The position numbers and the translations under genes were made by a program. A stretch of 64,000 nucleotides of DNA from Gammaproteobacteria bacterium (lineage in GTDB: Bacteria > Pseudomonadota > Gammaproteobacteria > Steroidobacterales > Rariloculaceae): the NCBI GenBank assembly GCA_022825505.1, contig JAJDWR010000036.1, forward strand, positions 233,970 through 297,969. The letters are read 5' to 3'. Within the stretch, counting starts at the first letter, position 1; every line of letters starts with the position of its first letter. Shown here piece after piece: positions 1 through 9,271 of this stretch. The notes under the pieces are model-generated. The model ran no database searches. It was given only the letters and a program-made list of their open reading frames with translations, and had not been told where the DNA came from.

Positions 1-1897
1 CCCACACCCCCATGGCGCTGGCGATCCGGGCGAGGTCGATATCGGGATTGCGCAATTCGTTCCCCACCCACGAACTGCCGTCGATTCCGCGTTGCCGCCG
101 CGCAGCCATGCGTTGCAGGTGCATGAATTCCTGGTGATAACCCTGGTTGTTATGTGTCACGGTCAAGAGCGGTATTCCGTGATACGCGGCCGTCCAGAAA
201 GCGCCCGGCGTGTACATCATGTCGCCGTCCCGCTGGACGTTGACCGCCAGACGCCCTTCGGCGCGGTGGGCCAGCGCGGCGCCAACGGCCGCCGGCGCCC
301 CGTAACCCAGACCCGCACCACCCGATCGGCCGATGTACTGATGGTGCCTCTCGATCGGCCACAATCGTCGAGCCCAGCGGCTTTGCATGTTGTCGTCGGA
401 CACAAGCGCCCAGTCCCTGTCCCTCACCACGTTCCACAGCTCCGCATAGAGGCGCGACGTGCTGACCGGACTGGCATTCCAGCCATATCGGGCTTCGTCC
501 AGCGCCTGCTCCCTGGCGCGCGCGTGCGCGTCCCGCCAGCGGGACTCCCGTTCGGCATTGGTCGCGCGCCGTGATCGCAACATGCTCGAAAGCACGGCGT
601 CCGTAAGGATCGGCAGCGTCGCCTGAGCATCCCCGGCGATGGCGAGATCCGACGGATAGTAGCGCTGAAAGTTCTGGTAGTTGGACTTTGTGAACAGATC
701 GTTCGTGCCGATACTGATCACTCGCGCGTCCGGACGAGCCTTGCGAACGGCGTCACGGTGCACGCGGTCGCGGAGCGTATTGATTACGCCCCACGTATCG
801 AACAGCTCCAGTCCCAGCACCACGTCGGCCTGCGCAACCGCAGCGGCGCCCTGGGCAAGGTAGTGGGTGTTGGGGAAGTTCATGCGTCCGAACTGGTTGA
901 CCACCGGCGCCTGTAGCGCCTCTGCCAACGCGACGAGCCGCTCCACACCTTCCTGGTCGTGGGCCATCAGGTCGGCAACGATGACGGGCGAATCCGCTTC
1001 CACGAGCCAGCGGGCCGCTTCGGCAATGGCCGCTTCGTCCCCTACGGGCGGTTGCACCGGCGTCATCGGCAACAAATCGGGCGAGTGATCGCCGACTTCA
1101 CCTTCCTGCAAGTGGCCGTCAATCACCACGGCCACCGGCCCCATGGGCGGTGTCATGGCGATCCTGTAGGCGCGAGCCATGGACTCCGCGTAGTGCTGCA
1201 GGGAGAACGGTGTATCGTCCCACTTGATGTAATCGCGCACCACGCGCACGCAGTCCTGGGCCGAATGCGACCACTCCACGCCCGCACGGCGCTCGGTGGC
1301 ATCCAGATGGTTGCCGGCAAGCAGGATCATCGGCGTGCGGTCGCACCAGGCATTGTAGACCGCCATGGACGCGTGCTGCAGTCCCACCGTACCGTGGCAG
1401 AGCACGCCCAGCGGCCTGCCGGTGACCTTGTAATAACCATGCGCCATCGCGACCGCCTGCTCTTCGTGAACGCAGGTCAGAAGCTCCGGCGCCTGGTTGC
1501 CGCCGTAGTTGACGATGGATTCGTGAAAGCCGCGAAAGCTTGAGCCGGGGTTGGTGGTGATGTAGTCGAGGCCCAGGCGCTTGATCACGTCCACCATGAA
1601 ATCCGAGCCGGGATTGCGGACAAAGTACTCGCGCGCTTCCTCGGCGCTGTAGCCCGCGGGTATTTCGGCCTCCATCGCTTCCTGGACCGCGGTGGGCGGC
1701 AGTGCACCGGGCGCCGACTCGTTGCTGGCGACCTGCTGCGCCGCCGCCTGGTCGGTCGCGCCGACCGAAGCGGCAGCCAGCCCCGCTACCGTGGCGGATG
1801 AGAGAAACTCCCTGCGATTGACGCTCTCGGTTTCTTCTTGCGCGGAATTCTCTGGGTGGGATTGATCTTCTGGACGAGATCGATCGTCACGTTTCAT
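1..1897 (-). CDS. Tat-exported thiamine-diphosphate enzyme, partial (C-terminus outside window)
   Basis: The reverse strand is open from an ATG at 1897 to the window edge, 632 codons, with the C-terminus missing. Residues 27-54 look like a twin-arginine signal (NRREFLSSATVAGLAAAS then an Ala-rich end), so the enzyme is probably exported folded with its cofactor. The thiamine-diphosphate superfamily is indicated by an N-terminal Glu in HEEQAVAMAHGYYK near residue 141 and a C-terminal binding motif near residue 550, DGDMM followed about 23 residues later by HNN. The first Gly of the usual GDG is Arg here. Family members are acetolactate synthase- or benzoylformate decarboxylase-like 2-oxoacid or C-C lyases; the substrate cannot be told. 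It lies 118 bases downstream of the molybdenum hydroxylase gene on the same strand and may share its transcript. Confidence 0.85.
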   Translation of the reverse strand, partial: MKRDDRSRPEDQSHPENSAQEETESVNRREFLSSATVAGLAAASVGATDQAAAQQVASNESAPGALPPTAVQEAMEAEIPAGYSAEEAREYFVRNPGSDFMVDVIKRLGLDYITTNPGSSFRGFHESIVNYGGNQAPELLTCVHEEQAVAMAHGYYKVTGRPLGVLCHGTVGLQHASMAVYNAWCDRTPMILLAGNHLDATERRAGVEWSHSAQDCVRVVRDYIKWDDTPFSLQHYAESMARAYRIAMTPPMGPVAVVIDGHLQEGEVGDHSPDLLPMTPVQPPVGDEAAIAEAARWLVEADSPVIVADLMAHDQEGVERLVALAEALQAPVVNQFGRMNFPNTHYLAQGAAAVAQADVVLGLELFDTWGVINTLRDRVHRDAVRKARPDARVISIGTNDLFTKSNYQNFQRYYPSDLAIAGDAQATLPILTDAVLSSMLRSRRATNAERESRWRDAHARAREQALDEARYGWNASPVSTSRLYAELWNVVRDRDWALVSDDNMQSRWARRLWPIERHHQYIGRSGGAGLGYGAPAAVGAALAHRAEGRLAVNVQRDGDMMYTPGAFWTAAYHGIPLLTVTHNNQGYHQEFMHLQRMAARRQRGIDGSSWVGNELRNPDIDLARIASAMGVW

Positions 1898-2015
1898 GGT
1901 ACCTCCCCGACACGGCGAACAGTGGCCACTTCACCCCGCTGCATCGAATCTCCAAGCATAGACCCAGACGAACCCCAATACTACTGTCGGCCCGCGGTGC
2001 CTTCGCTTCCCGTGC

Positions 2016-4361
2016 TCATCCGGTCGGTACTCCCCGGGAAGCCCTGGCCATCCTGATCGCATTCCAGACGCGCAGCGGCGTGGCCGGCATTTCGATATCG
2101 CGCACCCCGTATTCGTACAGCGCATCGACGATGGCGTTGATCACCGCGGCCAACGCCGGTGTGGTCGGCCCCTCGCCCCCGGACTTGATGCCCAGCGGGT
2201 TCGTGGGCGAAAGAACCTCATTCAGCGCCGTATCGAACATGGGCAGTTCATCGGCCCGGCAGAGCGTGTAGTCCATGAGCGAACCGCAGACGGGCTGGCC
2301 GGAGTCCGCGTCGATGATGCATTGCTCCCAGAGCGCCTGCCCGACGCCCTGAGCGATGCAGCCGTGGGTCTGTCCATCGACGATCAGCGGATTGATCACT
2401 CGGCCCACATCGTCCACGGCGACATAACGCAGGATGCGCACGAAGCCGGTTTCAGGATCGACTTCCACCTCGCAGGCGGCGCAACCGTTGGGAAAGACCG
2501 GTTCATCGAATTCGTGCTCGCGCACGACGGTCAGGTCCGCCGATTCAGCCAGTTCGAACCAGTCTGCGGACTGCCCGGGTTCCGGTCCACGAAAAACACC
2601 GTCCTCAAAAGATACTTCGGATGCGGCCAGCCGAAACCGGGCCGCCGCAGCCGCCCTGGCCGTGTCGACAAGATCCCTGGAGGCCGAGTAAAGGATCGTG
2701 GCAGCCTGCCGCATGGACCGCCCGGAGTGCGATCCTCCACCCGCCCTGACAATATCCGTGTCGCCCATCACAACCTGCACGGCGTCAACGGAAACGCCCA
2801 GCAGGTCCGCGGTCACCTGGGCGAAGCTCGTTTCCTGACCCTGACCGGTGGGCTGGGTACCGATCACCAGTTCAACCGTGCCCGTGGACCTGACCGTGAG
2901 TTCGGCGCGCTCTCCCGGTGCGCCGATGGAAGACTCCACGTAATTGGCAAATCCCCTTCCGAGACGCAGGCCGCGCGCACGGGTGGAAGCCTGTCGGCGA
3001 GGGAACCCATCCCAGTCCGCAAGCTCAAGAGCCCGGTTCATGTTGGCGGCGTATTCGCCGCTATCGTACGTGACACCCAATGGATTCGTGAACGGCATGG
3101 CATCGGGCGGAACCAGGTTCCGGCGCCGCAATGCGATGGGATCGAAGCCGAACTCCCGTGCCGCCGTATCGATCATCCGTTCCAGCGCGTGGGTAACCTC
3201 CGGTCGGCCGGAACTGCGGTATGCCTGGGTCGGCGCCGTATTCGTGAACACGGCGCGGGCGCGCGCCGTGGCCGCCTGGAACCGATATCCGCCGGTCACC
3301 AGGGCAATGCCCTTGCCCAACGGCGACAATGACACGATCCAGGCCCCCACGTTGCTCAGGTTCGACGCGCGGTAGCCGAGGAACCGGCCTTCGGCACTCA
3401 TCGCGAGTTCGACCTCGGTGACCAGGTCCCGGGCCTGGTAGTCGCTGAGGAACGACTCCGATCGCGTTGCCGTGTACTTCACAGGGCGGCCCAGTTTCCT
3501 GGCCGCCCACAATGTGAGACAGAACTCCGTGTAGACCCGATTCTTGGTGCCGAAATTTCCGCCGACGTCGAAACACAGGATCCTCAGGGCGTCGGAATCC
3601 ACACCAAGCGCGGCGGCAATCTGGTGCTTGTGCCGAACGGCGCCGTTGCTGCCGGCGTAGAGCGTGTAGCGGCCGTTGCGGGGATCGAATGAGGCCAGGG
3701 CGGCCCTGGGTTCCAGCGGCAGGCCGGTGATCCGGCCAACGCGAAACGTCATCTTCAGCGTGTGAGCTGCGGCTTCGAATGCCGCCGCCGCAGCATCGGG
3801 ATCGCCAAACGTCGTGTCGCAGCACACATTGTCAGGCACTTGCTGCCAGACAACAGCTGCGCCCGATTCGGCTGCCGCGACGCTGTCGGCCACCCACGGC
3901 AACGGATCGTAGCCCACCTCCACCGCCTCGGCCGCGTCAAGCGCCTGCTCGCGGCTGTCTGCCACCACCATGGCAACCGGCTCGCCCACATGGCGCACCT
4001 TGTCCACCCGCAGCACTGCGTGCGGACCGGTGAAGATCGGCCCGCCGTCCGGTGCCGTGAGCTTCAGGTCGGTGCGGGTGGACGGCGCCGGACTGTGAGG
4101 GATGGGGCCAAGCCCGTCGTCCTCGCAATCCTTGCCCGTGAATACGGCCACGACGCCAGGCATCGCCGACGCGCGCCCGCTATTCACCTCCGTGATGCGC
4201 GCGTGAGGATACAGCGAACGAACGATGGCGGCATGCAACTGGCCGGGAAGATTGAAGTCGTCGCTGAAGCGGCCGCGGCCCGTGAGCAGCCGCGCATCCT
4301 CCTTGCGAAGCACCGGCGATCCGATCGCCCGGAACTTTCGCGGGTCGGGATTCAGACTCAA
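2016..4361 (-). CDS. Molybdenum hydroxylase large subunit (xanthine dehydrogenase/CoxL family)
   Basis: This 781-residue protein has the length and layout of a molybdopterin cytosine dinucleotide-binding large subunit. An N-terminal a/b hammerhead domain is followed by Mo-binding domains with GGNFGTK (near residue 265), an active-site loop AYRSSGRPE (near 380), GQGQETSFAQ (near 500) and GGEGPTTPA near 727, whose Glu is the expected catalytic base. The family oxidises aldehydes, aromatic N-heterocycles or CO. The loop is not the AYRCSFR of form I CO dehydrogenase, so CO oxidation is unlikely. The start overlaps the stop of the UbiD gene by 4 bases (ATGA), implying translational coupling. The FAD and iron-sulfur subunits that normally accompany it are not seen in this window. 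Confidence 0.88.
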   Translation of the reverse strand: MSLNPDPRKFRAIGSPVLRKEDARLLTGRGRFSDDFNLPGQLHAAIVRSLYPHARITEVNSGRASAMPGVVAVFTGKDCEDDGLGPIPHSPAPSTRTDLKLTAPDGGPIFTGPHAVLRVDKVRHVGEPVAMVVADSREQALDAAEAVEVGYDPLPWVADSVAAAESGAAVVWQQVPDNVCCDTTFGDPDAAAAAFEAAAHTLKMTFRVGRITGLPLEPRAALASFDPRNGRYTLYAGSNGAVRHKHQIAAALGVDSDALRILCFDVGGNFGTKNRVYTEFCLTLWAARKLGRPVKYTATRSESFLSDYQARDLVTEVELAMSAEGRFLGYRASNLSNVGAWIVSLSPLGKGIALVTGGYRFQAATARARAVFTNTAPTQAYRSSGRPEVTHALERMIDTAAREFGFDPIALRRRNLVPPDAMPFTNPLGVTYDSGEYAANMNRALELADWDGFPRRQASTRARGLRLGRGFANYVESSIGAPGERAELTVRSTGTVELVIGTQPTGQGQETSFAQVTADLLGVSVDAVQVVMGDTDIVRAGGGSHSGRSMRQAATILYSASRDLVDTARAAAAARFRLAASEVSFEDGVFRGPEPGQSADWFELAESADLTVVREHEFDEPVFPNGCAACEVEVDPETGFVRILRYVAVDDVGRVINPLIVDGQTHGCIAQGVGQALWEQCIIDADSGQPVCGSLMDYTLCRADELPMFDTALNEVLSPTNPLGIKSGGEGPTTPALAAVINAIVDALYEYGVRDIEMPATPLRVWNAIRMARASRGVPTG

Positions 4362-6016
4362 CGTGCCGTTTCTCGACCCGAATGCCCGGAGTCGCGTTCC
4401 ACGGACGCGACGGGCGTTTCAGGTTCGAAGCCCGATCGGCGGCGCAGCCACGTTTGCAGCCCGTTCTCGGTCCATCGGCCGTTCACCGCGTTGCGGGCAA
4501 AGTGCTCCCAGGCGTCGGTCCACTCGCCCAGGGAGTAACCGTGCCAGGGGCTGCGCGGCGACAGTGACGGTAGTTCCAATTCCTCCCAGATCGCCCGGGC
4601 ATTCTCCATGTACCTGCGGGCCGGAAGCGCCAGCGGCGTCATCGGTCCCTTGCGCGTCGCATCCACGAGAATGCCGGACTCCTCGCCCGCGGTTACGCCC
4701 TTGGGTCCATGGCCGCGACTGCGGCCGGAAACGACACGGAGATCGGCCACCGGGTTCATCCGGTAGGCCAGGGACCAGAAGATCGCATCGGTGTTGAGCG
4801 GATCGATATCCTCGCTCACGGCGATCACGATCTTGCCGCACTGGGCCTGGAGCGTCGATGCGCCCTCCAGCCCGCGCCAGACTTCATCGTTCGGGGTGCC
4901 GGCAGCGAAGCGCAGGAAGATGACCGGGCGCAGGTTCGTCAACGGCTCGTGCATGGAGACGGCGAGAATTCCGGGGATCTTCAGTTCATCCTGCAGGTGA
5001 GCGAGAAACAGGGGCTCATAGGCGACTTTCTTGAGCACGCTGGACTCGCTGGGCGTCACCTGGCTCACGATCGAGGCCAATACCGGCTCGCGCTTGCGGG
5101 TGATCGCCGTCACCTGCATCGACATGTTGAAGTCTTCGAGCGCGACATGGCCGTGGCTTTCTCCAAACGGACCCTCGGGTTCCAGCATTTCCGTGTCGAT
5201 CAGCCCTTCAATGACGATCTCTGCATCGGCTGGCACTTCCAGGTCGACGGATACTGCCCTCGCGACCCGGATCGGGGCGCCGGCAATACCGCCCGCCACA
5301 GCCATTTCATCCTGTCCAACAGGGAGCTTCTGCGGGCCACTGTAGGCCACGGCCGGTGGCGCACCGACGGCGATGGCGCAGGGCATGCGTTCGCCCCGGT
5401 CCCTGTACTTCTTCCAGTGCAGGTAGCCGCCCGCACCGCCGACGCGTGTCGCCATTCGAACACCGAGCCGGTCGGGCGCCTTCAGCGCCGCCCGGTACGT
5501 ACCCATGTTGCGGACCCCGGTTTCAGGGTCGCAGGTGACAACCAGCGTCGCCACGAGATAGGGCGCGGCATCGTACCCCGGCGTGGATATGGGCACCGGG
5601 AGGCTGTCGAGACCGCCCCCCGGCCCTGTCAATTCTCCGCCCTGAACGACAACCTGCTGGCAGGCAGGCGTATCCACCCGGACCGGAGGGATCGGGTTCG
5701 CCATTGCATGGAGCCACCTGGCGCCGATTTCATCTACTGCCACGCCCATGCCGACCGCGTAAATTTCCGGAGTTGCCGCCAGGGCGCCCACCGCGACCGG
5801 CATGTTATAAGCACGCCCTCCGGCGCCGGTGACCCGGGTGAACAGGAACGCGGAACGCTCCGATTCAGATAACCCGCCCTGAAACTGCCAGCGCACGAGA
5901 GGATGCAGTTCGGTGTCCTTGTCGATGGGGCGATCGATCCGGCGCAGCAGGCCGCGCGATTCGAGATGCACCAGGTGATCCTGGAAGTCCGGGTACCCGG
6001 AGTCTCGCTCGCTCAT
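4358..6016 (-). CDS. UbiD-family prenylated-FMN decarboxylase
   Basis: This 552-residue protein matches UbiD-type (de)carboxylases, which use prenylated FMN to act on aromatic or alpha,beta-unsaturated acids. The hallmark EGPFGESHGH is present near residues 277-286, providing the conserved Glu of the E-R-E catalytic set, and YRAALKAPDRLGVRM near 180 lies where the cofactor and substrate-binding Arg region is expected. A C-terminal tail of about 30 residues beyond the last WLRRRS segment looks non-conserved. No UbiX-type prenyltransferase is visible, so the cofactor must be made elsewhere. It is the first gene of a minus-strand unit with the molybdenum hydroxylase and the thiamine-diphosphate enzyme, suggesting breakdown of an aromatic or unsaturated acid. 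Confidence 0.9.
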   Translation of the reverse strand: MSERDSGYPDFQDHLVHLESRGLLRRIDRPIDKDTELHPLVRWQFQGGLSESERSAFLFTRVTGAGGRAYNMPVAVGALAATPEIYAVGMGVAVDEIGARWLHAMANPIPPVRVDTPACQQVVVQGGELTGPGGGLDSLPVPISTPGYDAAPYLVATLVVTCDPETGVRNMGTYRAALKAPDRLGVRMATRVGGAGGYLHWKKYRDRGERMPCAIAVGAPPAVAYSGPQKLPVGQDEMAVAGGIAGAPIRVARAVSVDLEVPADAEIVIEGLIDTEMLEPEGPFGESHGHVALEDFNMSMQVTAITRKREPVLASIVSQVTPSESSVLKKVAYEPLFLAHLQDELKIPGILAVSMHEPLTNLRPVIFLRFAAGTPNDEVWRGLEGASTLQAQCGKIVIAVSEDIDPLNTDAIFWSLAYRMNPVADLRVVSGRSRGHGPKGVTAGEESGILVDATRKGPMTPLALPARRYMENARAIWEELELPSLSPRSPWHGYSLGEWTDAWEHFARNAVNGRWTENGLQTWLRRRSGFEPETPVASVERDSGHSGRETAR

Positions 6017-6261
6017 CTTTGATCACCCATGGCCGGGCCATTATCGTTGAAGGCCCGTCGAACCACTACCACCGCGGATTACACCTGCCGGCAGTCAAGC
6101 CCCGCTTGTTTTTACGCCAATGCGCACTTTGGCTCGCGCACTGTGGCTCTTGCGTTGCTATCGACTCGACCTGTGGCATACCATGAGGCAAAACGCACCA
6201 AACGGGCGAGAATACGACGAGCAACCATAAGTCTCGCCGGCGTAGATTGAGGGGAGATTCG

Positions 6262-9252
6262 ATGAATGCAGCAGTCAGGTTCTTGTCCGGTGCCGTGATC
6301 GGTACGTTTGCAACAGGTCTTGTCTCGCCAACGCTCGCCCAGGAGCAAGGCGAGGAACTGGAAGAAATCGTGGTGACGGGTTCGTACCTCTACACCGGGG
6401 TCGACTCGCCTTCGCCGGTGGCCGTCTTCGACGGTGAGGAACTGGTAAATTACGCCCCTCCCGATCTGGCCACGTTCTTTTTCGACAACGTGCCCCAGAA
6501 CTTCAGCAGCGACAGCATCAACCAGACCGATGCCGCCGGCATGGCACGGTCCAGGGCGAATCGTAACGCCACGATCAATCTGCGTGGCCTGGGAGACGAA
6601 AATTCCCTTACGGTTCTCAATGGCCAACGTACGATCGGTTATCCGGTACCCGACGGAACCGGCTGGAACCGGGTCGACATCAACTCCCTGGTGCCGCGAA
6701 TCGCGGTCCAGCGGGTGGAACTCCTGCTGGACGGAGGCTCGGCAATTTTCGGCTCCGACCCGGTCGCAGGCGTTGCCAACTTCGTGACCAAGAACAATTT
6801 CCGGGGCTTCGATTTCTCCTTCGACAACCGGATGCTGGACGAAGAACCCAGTGCGGCGAACGCCACGATCGCGGCGTTGTTCGGCGTCGGCAATGACGAT
6901 ACGAGCTTTGTCGGTGCATTGGAATACCACGCCGAACAGATTGTCATGCGCAGAGACATCGACGACGCATTCGAGTATCCCATCGATGTCAATCCCGATA
7001 CGAGCCTGGGCCTTGAGAACCAGCAGGGCTTCGGGTATGCCAGCGGGCGTGGCATGAGCGCGGTCGGCTGGGTCGATCCCCTCTGCGGGGATGCGATGTT
7101 TGGAGAGTTCAGCTACTACCCGGCATACGTGGATCCCGCCGACGACGAGATCCGGGAGGTCGGCACCGGCAGCACGCCGGGCGCCGCGGCCACGCAGTGC
7201 GCCAGATCGGCCAACTTCGATGACGGCTTCGATCTCATCAACAACAACGTCCAGCAGGTCATCGCGTTCGCACATCTGCAACACAGTTTCTCCGAATCGC
7301 TCCGGTTCACCGCCGAGGTCAATCTCAGCGATCAGGCCTTCGACGATGTAGACCGATGGGGCGATGCGGGCACCGGTGGAGTCTGGAGCCCCCGTACTCC
7401 CTCCACGCTGGGTCCCGACTACAGTTTCCCCGTCGATCACCCGGCAATCGTTCACGCCCGGAGTCTGGATTCGGGCTTCGGCCGGGTTCCCGGCGCCCCG
7501 GCCATGGGCATGGCCATGGCGAGGCCGCCGATGGTCGGCCCAATCTATGCCGTCGACGAAACCATGCCGTTCCTGGCGGAGATGGACGCCTACAACAAGA
7601 ATTCCGTCGCTCGGGCCGCGTTCAGCCTGGAAGGCGAGATCAACAGCAACTGGACCTGGTACGCCGGCTCGTCGGTAGCGACCAGCGAGGTGGACAACGC
7701 GATCCGGGACCCCATTGTCTCGCGCTATCCGGCGGCCGTCGCGGGTCTGGGCGGACCGAATTGCGACACGGCGACCGGCACGCCGGGCCAGGGCAGTTGC
7801 TTCTACTACAACCCGTTCATGAGTTCGGCCCTGCCCGACGCCGCGGCCATGGGCCTTGCCAATGACCCGGAGTTGCTGGAATGGCTCATTCCGAACCGGG
7901 TCGATCGCTTCAAGGGCGAGTTTTTCTCGGTCGACCTTCGGGTCACCGGCGAGTTCGGTGAACTGCCGGGCGGTCCGGCCGCCGCAGCCTTCGGCGTCGC
8001 TTATCGCCAGGACGAGGTTGCCCGGGACGCGGACGCGCGGGTCAATCAGGGACTGACAGCGACCACCGGCGTCGTCAACGACTTTAGCGGGACACAGGAA
8101 GTGGACTCTGTCTTTCTGGAATTGGCGCTGCCGGTACGCGAGGACATCAACCTCCAGCTCGCCGCCCGGAACGAGACCTATGACATCGGCTTCACCGAGC
8201 TGTCGCCGAAGGTTGCGGCCAACTGGACGCCCACGGACCGCCTCACGGTGCGCGGCTCCTGGGGCACGTCGTTCAAGGGCCCGTCCATCAGTCAGACCGC
8301 CGCCTCCACCCAGTTCCAGGGCGGGGGGCCGAGCAGCATCGTGGTCAACAGCGTGCGCTACGGCGCGATGGGAATGTTCTTCGCCGCATTCGAGACCCAG
8401 GCCAACCCCGATCTGAAACCACAGACCTCGGAAAACATCTCGGCCGGTTTCGACTTCCGCGTCAACGACGATATCACTGTGGGCGCCTCGTGGGTTTCGA
8501 TCGCCTTCACCGATCGAATCGTTGCGCCGACGGCGAACGTCGTGTCGTCCAACCTGAACTGTATCGAAAATGTGAACGGCATTCCGACGGTAGACGCCAA
8601 CGGCAATCTCAACTGGATCTCCGTGGCGGACGGCGGTTGTATCATTCCCGCGGATCCTGCCTTTCCGATCGATCAGACGAACATCGGGTTGATCGTCTCC
8701 CAGCCCACCAACCTGGACTACCTGAATGCGGAATTCCTGGATGTGCACTCGCGCATGAGCTTCGATACGAGGATCGGCACGATCACCTTTACGCCGAGAG
8801 CCACCTTCACGACGACCTACGAGTTTCCGCTGCCCGAGGGAGTCGCGCAACGCTCCGGTTTGTGCCCGAACGACCTTTGCAGCGCCATCGGCCGCAGCAT
8901 CGGCATGGGATTCGCAAACGGGGTGAACAACATGCCCCACTGGCAGGGTTCCTTCCCCCTGTCCCTGAGGCTTCGCAACCATTCCATCCGACTCAACACG
9001 AGCTACCGTGACTCGCTGAACAGCGACTACGACGATCTCGATCCAACGGCCGCGTCGACCGCGCTGTTCGTGCATGAGGAAGGGCAATGGCTTTTCGATG
9101 TTTCGTGGAACATGCAGATCAATGCTGCCGCCAATATCGGGCTCGCCACGAGAAACCTTTTCGCGACCGAGCCGCCGGCCGTCTCCGCAGCACGCTTCAA
9201 CCGGCGCCTGAGGGAGTATGTCGTGCAGTTCAGATACACTCTGGGGAACTGA
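6262..9252 (+). CDS. TonB-dependent outer-membrane receptor 1
   Basis: The 996-residue protein has a signal peptide (MNAAVRFLSGAVIGTFATGL...LAQ), a TonB-box-like EEIVVTGS just after it, a plug domain (INLRGLGDENSLTVLNGQR, then VQRVELLLDGGSAIFGSDPVAG) and a long beta-barrel ending in YVVQFRYTLGN. It should import a scarce ligand using TonB energy; ligand unknown. I use the ATG at 6262, which has GAGGGGAG 6-13 bases upstream, rather than the in-frame TTG at 6247. The divergent UbiD gene starts 246 bases away and the downstream aminotransferase follows after 19 bases, so receptor and enzyme may be co-transcribed. A long frame on the opposite strand is only a shadow. Confidence 0.93.
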   Translation: MNAAVRFLSGAVIGTFATGLVSPTLAQEQGEELEEIVVTGSYLYTGVDSPSPVAVFDGEELVNYAPPDLATFFFDNVPQNFSSDSINQTDAAGMARSRANRNATINLRGLGDENSLTVLNGQRTIGYPVPDGTGWNRVDINSLVPRIAVQRVELLLDGGSAIFGSDPVAGVANFVTKNNFRGFDFSFDNRMLDEEPSAANATIAALFGVGNDDTSFVGALEYHAEQIVMRRDIDDAFEYPIDVNPDTSLGLENQQGFGYASGRGMSAVGWVDPLCGDAMFGEFSYYPAYVDPADDEIREVGTGSTPGAAATQCARSANFDDGFDLINNNVQQVIAFAHLQHSFSESLRFTAEVNLSDQAFDDVDRWGDAGTGGVWSPRTPSTLGPDYSFPVDHPAIVHARSLDSGFGRVPGAPAMGMAMARPPMVGPIYAVDETMPFLAEMDAYNKNSVARAAFSLEGEINSNWTWYAGSSVATSEVDNAIRDPIVSRYPAAVAGLGGPNCDTATGTPGQGSCFYYNPFMSSALPDAAAMGLANDPELLEWLIPNRVDRFKGEFFSVDLRVTGEFGELPGGPAAAAFGVAYRQDEVARDADARVNQGLTATTGVVNDFSGTQEVDSVFLELALPVREDINLQLAARNETYDIGFTELSPKVAANWTPTDRLTVRGSWGTSFKGPSISQTAASTQFQGGGPSSIVVNSVRYGAMGMFFAAFETQANPDLKPQTSENISAGFDFRVNDDITVGASWVSIAFTDRIVAPTANVVSSNLNCIENVNGIPTVDANGNLNWISVADGGCIIPADPAFPIDQTNIGLIVSQPTNLDYLNAEFLDVHSRMSFDTRIGTITFTPRATFTTTYEFPLPEGVAQRSGLCPNDLCSAIGRSIGMGFANGVNNMPHWQGSFPLSLRLRNHSIRLNTSYRDSLNSDYDDLDPTAASTALFVHEEGQWLFDVSWNMQINAAANIGLATRNLFATEPPAVSAARFNRRLREYVVQFRYTLGN

Positions 9253-9271
9253 ACTCGATTGCGGCAGGCAA

